Shown: in pieces, positions 7,564 through 18,851 of the stretch
How positions within the stretch are numbered: the first letter of the stretch is position 1
How the letters are laid out: the number at the start of each line of letters is the position of its first letter
DNA from: an uncultured Bacteroidota bacterium
Lineage (GTDB): Bacteria > Bacteroidota > Bacteroidia > Flavobacteriales > Flavobacteriaceae
Direction: 5' to 3'
Assembly (NCBI GenBank): GCA_902617285.1
Contig: CACMVZ010000001.1
Location: 186,001-250,000, forward strand
Length of the DNA: 64,000 nt
Translations under genes and position numbers: made by a program
Notes under the pieces: model-generated
What the model was told of the DNA's origin: nothing
The model's input: the letters and a program-made list of their open reading frames with translations, nothing else
Database searches by the model: none

Positions 7564-10161
7564 TTGAAAAAAAACTTAAAAGCCTTATCAATTATATTAT
7601 GTCTTTTAGGTTTAAATGTTATTTACTCTCAAAACAGTTCTCAAGAAATAGACACACTCAAATTAAATAGTGAGGATAAAAAACCTCTTCTTCTAGATAA
7701 TATTAAATATGATGCAACTGATTCTATTTCGATAGATCAAAAAAACAATAAAATTATACTTTATAATAATGCCAAAATTGTTTACGGAGATATAGAATTA
7801 ACTTCAGGACTGATAATCCTTGATTACAAGGAAAACATTGTTACAGCTGGAAGAATAGCAGATAGTGAAGGGAACCTTACTCAGTATCCAACTTTTACAC
7901 AAGGTGGTAATGTAGTAAACCCCGATTCTATAAAGTATAATTTTGATAATCAAAAAGCTTTGATTTGGAATTCAAAATCAGAAGAGAATGGAATGAATAT
8001 ATTATCAACTTTAACAAAAAAACAAAATGATTCTGTTTATTATTTGAAAGATGGTAAAGTAACAACCGGAGGAAACTTATTGGGAGATGAAACTGAAGAA
8101 GCTGATTATTTTTTTAAAATTAGAAAGGGAAAATTAGTTCCTGGAGGAAATATTGTTACTGGATTTACAAATCTATTTGTTAAAAATGTACCCACACCTA
8201 TTGGGCTCCCTTTTGCATATTTCCCATCTCAACAAACAAAAGATTCAGGTTTCATAATCCCAAACATTAGTGATAGTAATCAAAGAGGATATTCTATTCA
8301 AAATGGTGGCTATTATTTACCCATTTCTGAATTTTTTGATCTAACTCTTTTAGGAGACTATTATACAAATGGAAGCTATGGTGTTAATGTAAGTTCAATA
8401 TATAGAAAAAGATATAATTATAATGGAACATTTTCAGTTAGATATGAGAACCTCATAAATGGTGAAAGAGGATTACCTGGTTATGGGAAATCTACAATAT
8501 ATAACATTAGATGGAGTCATTCAAAGGATTCAAAAGCTTCTCCTAATTCAAGTTTTAGTGCCTCTGTTAACTTTGGTAGTAGTGATTATTTTAGAGAATC
8601 TGTAAATCAACTTAATACTGCTAATTTTTTAAATAATAATTTGAGCTCATCGGTGTCCTATTCAAAAAGTTTTCCAGGGTCAGCTGGGCTAAGACTATCA
8701 TTAGCAGCTAATATGTCTCAGAATACTCAATCTAAGCAAGTTAATCTTACACTACCTACTTTTACATTATCCTCAAATAGATTCTATCCATTTGAGAAAA
8801 AAGGAAGATCTAAAAAAGGATTTTTTCAAAATATCAATATACAGTATTCATCAAAGGCAGAGAATAGAGCAGTTTTTGCTGATGATCTTTTGCTAAAAAA
8901 GGGGATGTTTGACAATGCTAAGTCAGGAGTTCAACATCTGATTCCATTCCAAACTAATTTTAAAATGTTTAAACATTTAAGTATAAGTGTGGGAGGACAA
9001 TATACAGAAACATGGACAGGAAAAACGATCCGAAACAATGACTATATTGAAGGTGCAGGAGTAATTAAAGATACAATTAGTGCATTTGATAGATTTGGGG
9101 TTTACAATTATAATGCTAGTATTACTACAAAAGTTTATGGGATTATAAATTTTAAACCTAAAAATAAGGTACAGTCAATAAGACACACAATATCCCCTAG
9201 CATAACCTACTCTAATAATCCTAGTTTTGAGAAGTATTACGATACATATATAATAGATGCAAATGGGAATACAGCAGAATATACAAGATTTCAAGGTGGA
9301 TTATACAGTGCGCCTGGTCGAAATTATTCAAGTAGTATTGGATTAAATATTAAAAATGTAATAGAAGCAAAAGTCAAACCTAAAGATTCAACTGAAACTG
9401 AACTTAGAAAGATTAACATATTAAAAAACTTAAATATTTCTACTAGTTATAATGTAGCCGCAGAGGAGTTTAATTTATCACCTATTAGAGTTACTGGAAG
9501 CTTTGATTTAGCTTCTGGTTTCACTGTAAATACTGGAGCAACATTTGATGCATATGCTTTGGATGAGAACAATCAAAGGATTAATGTATTTAATTCAAAA
9601 AATGGAGGAGGTCTTTTGAGATTGACTAGTGCAAATGTTTCAACTCAATATTCAATTAATAATAACACTTTTAAAAGTGGACAATCCCAGGAGCAAATTG
9701 ATCAACAAACTTCTGGGGGAGGAAGATCAGATGATTTATTTGGAGTTTCACAGGATTTTTCAAATTCAAGACAAAATGATGATGAGGATGAAGAGACTGA
9801 AGAAGTTGATTTAACAAACTATATTTATAAAATGCCTTGGTCAATTAACTTAGCTTACTCACTGACTTATAATAATTCAAGAGGTCAAAACGATTTTTCT
9901 ACAAATTCTTTGATGATATCATCAAACCTGGACTTAACCCCAAAATGGCAAGTTGGAGTATCTTCAGGATATGATTTTAAACAGAAAGGATTTACTTACA
10001 CTCAATTAAGATTTGATAGAGATTTAGATAGTTGGAGATTAAATTTTTCTTGGGTACCTTTCAGTCAAAGAGCATCCTGGAATTTTTTCATTGGAATAAA
10101 ATCCGGACTTCTTAGTGATCTTAAATATGAAAAAAGATCTGAACCAGACAGAGCATTATAA
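7564..10161 (+). CDS. lptD: LPS-assembly protein LptD (OstA-like plus outer-membrane beta-barrel)
   Basis: This is an outer-membrane protein with a signal peptide (LKKNLKALSIILCLLGLNVIYSQ), an N-terminal LptA/OstA-like beta-jellyroll part (about residues 45-200) and a long LptD barrel with alternating aromatic and polar strands to the C-terminus. With LptE it inserts lipopolysaccharide into the outer leaflet. I chose the TTG at 7564, which gives 865 residues and a normal signal peptide; the in-frame TTG at 7522 falls inside the predicted -7 promoter box. An acidic run (DDEDEETEE) lies near residue 750 and may be an exposed loop. ridA follows 2 bases downstream. Confidence 0.9.
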   Translation: MKKNLKALSIILCLLGLNVIYSQNSSQEIDTLKLNSEDKKPLLLDNIKYDATDSISIDQKNNKIILYNNAKIVYGDIELTSGLIILDYKENIVTAGRIADSEGNLTQYPTFTQGGNVVNPDSIKYNFDNQKALIWNSKSEENGMNILSTLTKKQNDSVYYLKDGKVTTGGNLLGDETEEADYFFKIRKGKLVPGGNIVTGFTNLFVKNVPTPIGLPFAYFPSQQTKDSGFIIPNISDSNQRGYSIQNGGYYLPISEFFDLTLLGDYYTNGSYGVNVSSIYRKRYNYNGTFSVRYENLINGERGLPGYGKSTIYNIRWSHSKDSKASPNSSFSASVNFGSSDYFRESVNQLNTANFLNNNLSSSVSYSKSFPGSAGLRLSLAANMSQNTQSKQVNLTLPTFTLSSNRFYPFEKKGRSKKGFFQNINIQYSSKAENRAVFADDLLLKKGMFDNAKSGVQHLIPFQTNFKMFKHLSISVGGQYTETWTGKTIRNNDYIEGAGVIKDTISAFDRFGVYNYNASITTKVYGIINFKPKNKVQSIRHTISPSITYSNNPSFEKYYDTYIIDANGNTAEYTRFQGGLYSAPGRNYSSSIGLNIKNVIEAKVKPKDSTETELRKINILKNLNISTSYNVAAEEFNLSPIRVTGSFDLASGFTVNTGATFDAYALDENNQRINVFNSKNGGGLLRLTSANVSTQYSINNNTFKSGQSQEQIDQQTSGGGRSDDLFGVSQDFSNSRQNDDEDEETEEVDLTNYIYKMPWSINLAYSLTYNNSRGQNDFSTNSLMISSNLDLTPKWQVGVSSGYDFKQKGFTYTQLRFDRDLDSWRLNFSWVPFSQRASWNFFIGIKSGLLSDLKYEKRSEPDRAL

Positions 10162-10163
10162 AT

Positions 10164-10544
10164 ATGAAAAAAGTAATAAATACCAATAACTCACCAGCAC
10201 CAATTGGTCCATATAATCAAGCTATATTAAAAAACAATATGTTATTTATCTCTGGTCAAATTGCATTAGACCCTAATTCAATGAACTTAAATAATAGTTC
10301 AATCAGGGAAGAAACTCATCAAGTGATGAAAAATTTAAAAAATATTTTGAAAGAGGTTAATATGGATTTTAAGAATGTTGTAAAGTCATCTATTTTTTTA
10401 TCAGACATGAATCATTTCAAAAATGTTAATGAAGTATATGGGAGTTATCTTGAAGCAGGTAATGAGCCAGCTAGAGAAACAATTGCTGTAAAAACATTAC
10501 CTATGAATGTTAATGTAGAAATTTCGATGATTGCAATAGCCTAA
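10164..10544 (+). CDS. RidA/YjgF/YER057c/UK114 family protein (probable enamine/imine deaminase)
   Basis: The 126-residue protein matches the length and pattern of RidA proteins: INTNNSPAPIGPYNQA at the N-terminus, FISGQIALDP near residue 30, and the conserved Arg in EPARETIAV near residue 106 that binds the carboxylate of the imine substrate. RidA hydrolyses reactive 2-aminoacrylate-type enamines made by PLP enzymes. It is trimeric and cytoplasmic. It follows lptD by 2 bases and is probably cotranscribed with it. It converges on the GlcNAc-kinase-like gene with only 5 bases between the stops. Confidence 0.93.
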   Translation: MKKVINTNNSPAPIGPYNQAILKNNMLFISGQIALDPNSMNLNNSSIREETHQVMKNLKNILKEVNMDFKNVVKSSIFLSDMNHFKNVNEVYGSYLEAGNEPARETIAVKTLPMNVNVEISMIAIA

Positions 10545-10549
10545 AGTTT

Positions 10550-11407
10550 CTATTTTATAATATTTCTTTTATGATAATCAACTAATCCTTCTATAGGCCT
10601 TTTAATAAAGTTTCCAGTATTTAAATTGTATTTTTTTCCAATTCTTTTAATCTCGTCCTGAAGATAGAATGCTATAGAACCTACATAATGAATATCAACT
10701 TTACTAAAATCATCATATTGAAGTATTTGATATTCAATAAATCTTTCAAGACCTTTAAAAATTATCTCCTTAAAATATTCATTGGATTTATTTTCTATTA
10801 AAAATCGAGCAAAACTCGCTAAATAAGTGTTTGGGTTTTCTTCTCTGTATAGCTTATTCTTAATTGTGTTTGGTGTTAGATCATAATTTTCAGCAAATTC
10901 CTTCCTTAAATTTTCAGGCATTTTATTAAAGTAGTATGCTCTTATAAGATATTTACCATAATAATTTCCGCTAGCATAATCCATAAGAACATAGCCAAGT
11001 GAGTCAACCTTTTGAATTACCTTTTCACCATCATAGTAAGAACAATTAGAACCGGTTCCAATGATATTAACAATAGAAGGAGTTCCTATATCAACTGCAG
11101 AGTAAACTGCAGCATAAGTATCTTCTTTTATATCAAATTCACTTTTTATGAAGATTGACTTAAATACCTTTAAAATTCTATTTTGTGTTGATTCTACTCC
11201 ACATCCAGCTCCATAGAAAAATAATTTCTCTACAATCTTTCTGTTTTTATAAATATCAAAGTTATTTTTAATTCGCTCGTTTAATATTTCATTAGAAAGC
11301 ATTTGTGGATTTAACCCAAGAGTTTGAGTTGAAAATAATTCAACACCATTTTTATCAAGTGCTATCCAATCAGTTTTTGTAGATCCACTATCAACTATTA
11401 AAATCAT
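10550..11407 (-). CDS. BadF/BadG-type ATPase, probable N-acetylglucosamine kinase
   Basis: The 285-residue protein is an ASKHA-fold kinase. The phosphate-1 loop is VDSGSTKTDW at residues 5-14 and the phosphate-2 loop is IIGTGSNCSYYDG near residue 115. The length and these motifs match the bacterial NAGK-like branch that phosphorylates GlcNAc or related amino sugars. That fits recycling of cell-wall or chitin sugars and the NagZ-like enzyme at 1-2427, though the substrate is inferred. It lies 6 bases downstream of gapA in a glycolytic cluster. Confidence 0.85.
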   Translation of the reverse strand: MILIVDSGSTKTDWIALDKNGVELFSTQTLGLNPQMLSNEILNERIKNNFDIYKNRKIVEKLFFYGAGCGVESTQNRILKVFKSIFIKSEFDIKEDTYAAVYSAVDIGTPSIVNIIGTGSNCSYYDGEKVIQKVDSLGYVLMDYASGNYYGKYLIRAYYFNKMPENLRKEFAENYDLTPNTIKNKLYREENPNTYLASFARFLIENKSNEYFKEIIFKGLERFIEYQILQYDDFSKVDIHYVGSIAFYLQDEIKRIGKKYNLNTGNFIKRPIEGLVDYHKRNIIK

Positions 11408-11413
11408 TTTAGT

Positions 11414-13410
<1,997 letters not shown>

Positions 13411-13427
13411 TTCTAGTTAAAGTTGCA

Positions 13428-13435
13428 CAAATTTA
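13428..13435 (-). promoter_or_regulatory. Predicted -7 promoter box of pfkA
   Basis: TAAATTTG on the minus strand fits TAnnTTTG and sits 17 bases before the TTG start of pfkA. Transcription would begin near 13423. No good TTG was seen at the -33 position, so this rests on the -7 box alone. Confidence 0.45.
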
Positions 13436-13485
13436 CTCATAAAATTCAATTATTTTAAACGATTATTAATATTTAAAAGGTAACA

Positions 13486-16400
13486 TTACTTGTTTTTTTC
13501 AACAAGCTTAGATATAAGATCTCGAAAAGTTTGAAAATCAACTTGATATGTTAGACCAACACCTTGAGTATAACCCAACTTATCACCAATGTACCTGAAC
13601 TCATTTTCTCTATTAAATACTTTGGCTTTAAGTGAACCATCTTCATTTAAAATGAAATCAATTTGAACATCTCCAATTATTAAAGTTTCTTCAATTCCAC
13701 CTATTGGCACACCAATTTTACCGTTAAAAAGTATCTTGTCACTAATTTCTGTAGACAGAGTTACTCCAAATCTATCCTCTGTTTTAATATCAAGTATATC
13801 ACTTTTATCTCCCTGAAGATAGTTTAAGCCTACTTTTAATGGCCCCTCAGAACCACCTAATAAATCACTAAAAATATCAGATACTTTTTCATATATATTA
13901 TTTGTTATTCCCTCAATAGAAACACTTACTTCATTTATAAATATACCTTGAGTTAAAAGAGAGATAGCTTGAAGTTGTCTTACTTCAGGGTCATTTAATT
14001 TATAATTAATTTCTGCGGTTACAGAGCTACTTGTATTCGGAAAATAAATCTCAAAATCTGGACTGTTTGGTTTTGTTAAATTACCAGTAAGCTTGATTTC
14101 AACATCTGTTGGAATTTTTTTATTAAAATTTGGATTATCTAAAAGTAAGGCAGGGTTTGATCCACCTGGCACTTCATAAGTTGCAAGTATATCCATTTGT
14201 GCTCCAAGAGGTTCACCATCCCAAACTATTGTACCACCATCTTTTAATTTAAATTTTTTATCAATTAAAGCAAGATCTTTAAAATTATATTCACCTTCAG
14301 TAGTTGTATAGTCTCCGTAAATATTGAATTTTCCATCCGAATCAATTTCCATAAATAGATTTCCATTTCCAATTCCACTAATATAGCTTCCAGTTTCTTG
14401 ATCTATTGTAATATCCACTTGAGCATTATTATCAATCTCAAGATCAATATTAAGATCTAGAGTTTTATTATTTAATTGTTTGACATCATCTGACAAATTA
14501 TTTTCAGTAAATAAATCTGAATTATTCAAGTCACTAAATTCGATAAAAGAAAAGTTATCAATTGAATAGGAATTTGCTCTAGGTATGGTAATGTAAGTTC
14601 CCGACTTTGTTAAAGCATCAATATTAATAGCTACCTGATTAGTTGGACCTGAAATTGAAATTTGACCATCGATATATGCCTTACCATAAAAATTCTCATC
14701 TTGATCAAAATCTTTATTTAAAATAAATAATCTATCAGATTGAAAGACTAGACCTAAATTCCAATCCTTATAATTTGTATGATTGATTTTTCCATTTAAT
14801 GAAGAAAAAGAATTTGACTCAGTATGACTTATTGATATATTATTAAATTCAATATTTTGATTATAAAGCGTAAGCTCTGAATTATCATTTATTAAATATT
14901 CAATATTTAGATATGGAATTAAAAATTTTGAATTATTTAAAATTAATTTTCCGTTATGTTGAAGATTATCATATGAACCCCATAGATTAACTTGTCCTGA
15001 AATTGAACTAGAAATATCTTTTAAAGTATTTGAACCAATTTTTTCGATAAATGATATATCAAAATCATTAAAATTTAAATCTAAGTCTAAATTTGGTTTT
15101 TCATTGATTGCAATAACTGTTCCTTCAGAGTAAAGAGAAATATTATCTTTATTTAATAATTTTAAATCAACTGAGTATGAGTCAAAATCTGTATTTCCAA
15201 AAGCATTAATTTCTAAATCACCTATCTCATACTCATTAATATTGATATCTCTTATTAAAGCACTTAGACTAAGTGTTCTATTTGTCTCAGTCCTGTTTAA
15301 GTTTATTTTAGACTCAACATTACCAGAAATTGGGTTCTTATTTATTTCAAAGAAATTTTGAATAAATAAGTTTGAAAATTCAAAATTTATATCAATATCA
15401 TTCTCATTATTATAAAAACCATTGATTAAAATGTTTGAACCCAGATTAGATTCTACATTAAGCTTATTATCAACCCATTGAAAACTAAAATCATGATCAT
15501 TATTTATACCTATAAAATCATAATCTAAAATTTCATTTATTTCATTAAGTTCAGTCAAATGTATTTTATCATTTAACATATCTATGCTGATTTCTTTCAA
15601 TTTTAAATTAGATTGAATATTATTTTCAACTGAAAAATCAATTTCAATATTAGTCTCAGCAATAATATTATTAATATTATTTGATGGAATAGTTCCTAAA
15701 AATATTTTACCAGATGCATTCAGATTCTTATTCAAGAGATTACCATATATTTTGTAGTCTAATTTTAAATTTTCTTGGGTTATTCCAAGTTTTGATGATA
15801 AATTGTTATTTACAATACTAGTATTAAAATCAACATTTGTAACATTATTATTCTTGACAATCTCAGCATCTCCATAAAAGATTATTTGTTGATCTGATAT
15901 TATCTTAAATCTTGAGTCAAATTTCAAGTTATCTAAATTAGAAAGACTAAATAACTCGTCATCTTTTAAAAGATCTAAAACAATATTAAAATCAAATGAA
16001 GTTTTTTCTTTTAATAGACCAGTACCTATAATTTTTGCAGATGATTTATAGGTATTGTTTTGAGAAAAATCATAACTAATGAGCTCATTATTTAAGTTAA
16101 GATTTCCATCAAGAATAGGAAGGGTAAATTTTTGATTTAAATTTAATGCTTTACTTACTTCTTCTTCACTAATATCAATATCAGACAAATCCAAAGAAAC
16201 CTCATAATCATTTGTGAAGACATCTTTTAAAATTCCATTTGATTTAACTTCCAGTAGTTCTGTTTTTAAATTTAATTTCTCAAGTATGATTTCTTCTTTT
16301 AATCCTTCAAATATTATCTCCCCCTGGATAATAGCTTTATCTGCTAAATCTTTGTCTAAAAAGTTAAAATTACCTGCACTTAAGGTAAATTCTAGAAAAG

Positions 16401-17103
16401 ATTCTTGAAAATTATTTAGCTTATTTTGATTATCTAACTGAAAATTTATATTCCCTTTTACAAATTGATCATCAGACACTAATTTTGAATTAGAAAAATT
16501 TATTAGATTATCTCTATAGTTAATCTCAGAATTAAACTCATCAATTTTTAAATCATTTACTTTACCTGAAAAACTATTTAATTTAAAAAACAGACCATCA
16601 TCATTATTAATTTCATATATATTCAGCTTATCGATTACAATACTATTTTGAACTGAATCAACAATTAACTTAACACTTGAGTTTAAGATGTTTATTTTAT
16701 CAAAGAAAATATTATCTATTATTTGTTGAAATTCATTATCAAGCTTGTTTGATTTATTATTTGTAAGATCAATTGATATATCAAGACCTTCAATGTTTAG
16801 AGAATTATTTAAACTTAAATCTGAAACTAGGGGAAAGAAATTCGTTCTTAGTGTCTCAAGAAAAAGTATGGTGTCAGATTCTTTATTTGATAATGAAATT
16901 TCATTAAAAACAACTTCTCCTCTTAAGTTAAATGATGAATCTCCAATTTGTAAATAATTATTACTATCAATGTTTATATAATTTATGACACTTTGCTTAA
17001 GATAATTTTGAACTCCTGAGGTATTTATAACAAGATATAGCGAGACAAATAGGATTATGCCGAGCGTAAAAATTATTAAAAATATTTTTTTTAAATCCTT
17101 AAT
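13486..17103 (-). CDS. tamB: Translocation and assembly module protein TamB (DUF490), apparent AUU start
   Basis: A single frame is open from just after a stop at 17118-17116 down to 13486. It encodes about 1205 residues: an N-terminal membrane anchor (IKDLKKIFLIIFTLGIILFV) and repeated beta-strand segments of the AsmA/TamB lipid-transport fold. The C-terminal TamB domain follows (about residues 850-1205, with DGGTIVWDGEPLGAQMDILA). TamB spans the periplasm and helps supply phospholipids and outer-membrane proteins. No ATG, GTG or TTG occurs in frame before the GTG at 16479, which would remove the anchor and some 200 residues. The likely starts are therefore AUU at 17103 or AUA at 17109. A TAnnTTTG promoter box just upstream supports this. 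The gene is divergent from tsaD. Confidence 0.85.
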   Translation of the reverse strand: MKDLKKIFLIIFTLGIILFVSLYLVINTSGVQNYLKQSVINYINIDSNNYLQIGDSSFNLRGEVVFNEISLSNKESDTILFLETLRTNFFPLVSDLSLNNSLNIEGLDISIDLTNNKSNKLDNEFQQIIDNIFFDKINILNSSVKLIVDSVQNSIVIDKLNIYEINNDDGLFFKLNSFSGKVNDLKIDEFNSEINYRDNLINFSNSKLVSDDQFVKGNINFQLDNQNKLNNFQESFLEFTLSAGNFNFLDKDLADKAIIQGEIIFEGLKEEIILEKLNLKTELLEVKSNGILKDVFTNDYEVSLDLSDIDISEEEVSKALNLNQKFTLPILDGNLNLNNELISYDFSQNNTYKSSAKIIGTGLLKEKTSFDFNIVLDLLKDDELFSLSNLDNLKFDSRFKIISDQQIIFYGDAEIVKNNNVTNVDFNTSIVNNNLSSKLGITQENLKLDYKIYGNLLNKNLNASGKIFLGTIPSNNINNIIAETNIEIDFSVENNIQSNLKLKEISIDMLNDKIHLTELNEINEILDYDFIGINNDHDFSFQWVDNKLNVESNLGSNILINGFYNNENDIDINFEFSNLFIQNFFEINKNPISGNVESKINLNRTETNRTLSLSALIRDININEYEIGDLEINAFGNTDFDSYSVDLKLLNKDNISLYSEGTVIAINEKPNLDLDLNFNDFDISFIEKIGSNTLKDISSSISGQVNLWGSYDNLQHNGKLILNNSKFLIPYLNIEYLINDNSELTLYNQNIEFNNISISHTESNSFSSLNGKINHTNYKDWNLGLVFQSDRLFILNKDFDQDENFYGKAYIDGQISISGPTNQVAINIDALTKSGTYITIPRANSYSIDNFSFIEFSDLNNSDLFTENNLSDDVKQLNNKTLDLNIDLEIDNNAQVDITIDQETGSYISGIGNGNLFMEIDSDGKFNIYGDYTTTEGEYNFKDLALIDKKFKLKDGGTIVWDGEPLGAQMDILATYEVPGGSNPALLLDNPNFNKKIPTDVEIKLTGNLTKPNSPDFEIYFPNTSSSVTAEINYKLNDPEVRQLQAISLLTQGIFINEVSVSIEGITNNIYEKVSDIFSDLLGGSEGPLKVGLNYLQGDKSDILDIKTEDRFGVTLSTEISDKILFNGKIGVPIGGIEETLIIGDVQIDFILNEDGSLKAKVFNRENEFRYIGDKLGYTQGVGLTYQVDFQTFRDLISKLVEKNK

Positions 17104-17116
17104 GACTATTCTTGAT

Positions 17117-17137
17117 TAAATTTGTATTACAAAGATA
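17117..17137. promoter_or_regulatory. Overlapping divergent -7 boxes for tamB and tsaD
   Basis: On the minus strand TATCTTTG (17130-17137) is a TAnnTTTG box; the 12 bases TATCTTTGTAAT are identical to those before rnpB, which places the tamB transcript start near 17125. On the plus strand TAAATTTG (17117-17124) is a second box, giving a tsaD start near 17129 and a leader of about 12 bases. No -33 TTG is obvious for either. Confidence 0.5.
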
Positions 17138-17140
17138 GCA

Positions 17141-18160
17141 ATGTCAAATAAAGATATTTATATACTGGGTATTGAATCTTCTTGCGATGATACATCAGCA
17201 GCTGTTTTAAAAAATGATACAGTGTTGTCAAATAAAATTGCTAACCAGTCAATACATAAAAAATATGGAGGAGTTGTGCCTGAATTAGCGTCTAGGGCTC
17301 ATCTTTCAAATATAATACCAGTTGTTGAATCGGCTATAAAAGAATCTGGTATCTCTTTAAATAATTTATCAGCAATAGCTTTTACAAGGGGCCCAGGATT
17401 AATGGGCTCTCTTATTGTTGGAACTGAATTTGCAAAATCACTTGGAGTTTCACTTGAAGTTCCGGTAGTTGAGGTTAACCATATGCAAGCACATATATTA
17501 TCTAATTTTATTAATAATGGTAAAAAGAAGCCAGATTTTCCTTTTCTCGGAGTTACAATATCGGGCGGTCACACACAGTTCATTTTAGTTGAAGATTATT
17601 TTAAAATGAAAATAATTGGAGAGACTTTAGATGACGCAATTGGAGAAGCTTTTGATAAGTGTGGAAAGAAATTAGGGCTAGACTATCCAGCTGGACCAGA
17701 AATTGATAAATTATCAAAAATGGGAGACGAAAATAAGTTTAATTTTCCTTTGCCCAAGGTTGAAGCTGGTAATATAAGCTATAGTGGAACTAAGACAGCT
17801 TTTATCAATTTTCTTCATAATAATATAAATAAGAATAAGAATTTTATTAATGAAAATTTACATGATATATGTGCGTCAATTCAAAAAAACTTAGTAGACA
17901 ACTTGTTAAATAAGGTTAAATTTTTAGCAAAAGAAAATAATCTTAATTCAATAATATTTGGAGGAGGTGTATCTGCAAATAGTTATCTTAAAAATAGATT
18001 AGTTAATGAATCAAGAGAAAATAACTGGACAGTTTTTATTCCTGAGCTTCAATATACTACTGATAATGCTGCGATGATTGGCATTGTAGGTTATTTAAAG
18101 TATTCTACATCTAAATTATCAGATTTAAAATCTACACCCTTACCAAGATATAGTTTCTAA
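17141..18160 (+). CDS. tsaD: tRNA N6-adenosine threonylcarbamoyltransferase
   Basis: The 339-residue protein is a Kae1/TsaD-family ASKHA enzyme. It has the N-terminal ILGIESSCDDTSAAV motif, the metal-binding HMQAH motif (H114, H118), the GVTISGGHTQ phosphate loop near residue 138 and the C-terminal GGGVSANSYLK motif. With TsaB and TsaE it transfers the threonylcarbamoyl group to A37 of tRNAs reading ANN codons (t6A). It is essential in many bacteria. Its stop overlaps the start of rsmE in a TAATG junction, so the two are translationally coupled. Confidence 0.97.
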   Translation: MSNKDIYILGIESSCDDTSAAVLKNDTVLSNKIANQSIHKKYGGVVPELASRAHLSNIIPVVESAIKESGISLNNLSAIAFTRGPGLMGSLIVGTEFAKSLGVSLEVPVVEVNHMQAHILSNFINNGKKKPDFPFLGVTISGGHTQFILVEDYFKMKIIGETLDDAIGEAFDKCGKKLGLDYPAGPEIDKLSKMGDENKFNFPLPKVEAGNISYSGTKTAFINFLHNNINKNKNFINENLHDICASIQKNLVDNLLNKVKFLAKENNLNSIIFGGGVSANSYLKNRLVNESRENNWTVFIPELQYTTDNAAMIGIVGYLKYSTSKLSDLKSTPLPRYSF

Positions 18161-18849
18161 TGAATTTATTTTTTTCAAACTTTAGTGAAACAGATATAGA
18201 GATATTAGTAAATGAAAATGACAGTAGGCATATAATAAAATCATATAGGAAAGATATAGGGGATATACTCAATTTTACAAATGGAAATGGGCTTTTGGCA
18301 GAATGTAAAATAATAGAAAAAGGAAAAAAAATTAAAGTTAAAATAGTAAAATTATTAAATAAAAAGCCTGATAAAGTGTCAATCCATATTGCTATTTCAC
18401 CTCTAAAAAATCCATCTAGATTTGAATGGCTTGTAGAAAAAGCGACAGAGATTGGTATTAAAGAAATAACTCCAATCATAACCAAATATTCTGAAAAAAA
18501 GAAAGTAAATCATGAAAGGCTTGAGAGGATTACTATAAGTTCTTTAAAGCAATCAAATCAACTATTTAAACCTAAGATTAATAATACTGAGAAATTTTCT
18601 GATTTTTTAAAAAATAATAGTGACCAAAAGATAATAGCAAATCTTAAGACAAAAAATATTTTAAAAAAAGAGTCTATAAATTCAAATAAAATTTGCCTCA
18701 TTATTGGTCCTGAAGGTGGATTTTCGGAAGACGAGATTCAATTTGCAAAAGATAATGAGATTACTGAGATATCATTTGGTAAAAACAGACTCAGATCGGA
18801 GACAGCAGCTATTTATGGATTGTCTATATTAAGATCAATAACTATTTAG
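18160..18849 (+). CDS. rsmE: 16S rRNA (uracil(1498)-N(3))-methyltransferase
   Basis: The 229-residue protein has the RsmE layout: an N-terminal PUA-like domain (FSNFSETDIEILVNENDSRH onward) and a C-terminal SPOUT knot with the SAM-binding sequences IIGPEGGFSEDEI (near 182) and RSETAAIYGLSI (near 212). It methylates U1498 of 16S rRNA in the decoding centre using S-adenosylmethionine. It is coupled to tsaD by a one-base overlap. Its stop lies 2 bases from the stop of the convergent nitronate monooxygenase gene. Confidence 0.95.
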   Translation: MNLFFSNFSETDIEILVNENDSRHIIKSYRKDIGDILNFTNGNGLLAECKIIEKGKKIKVKIVKLLNKKPDKVSIHIAISPLKNPSRFEWLVEKATEIGIKEITPIITKYSEKKKVNHERLERITISSLKQSNQLFKPKINNTEKFSDFLKNNSDQKIIANLKTKNILKKESINSNKICLIIGPEGGFSEDEIQFAKDNEITEISFGKNRLRSETAAIYGLSILRSITI

Positions 18850-18851
18850 TT

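Noticed and set aside
13486-16479. A shorter TamB starting at GTG 16479
   Set aside because: It would lose the membrane anchor and some 200 residues of family-like sequence that are open in the same frame.
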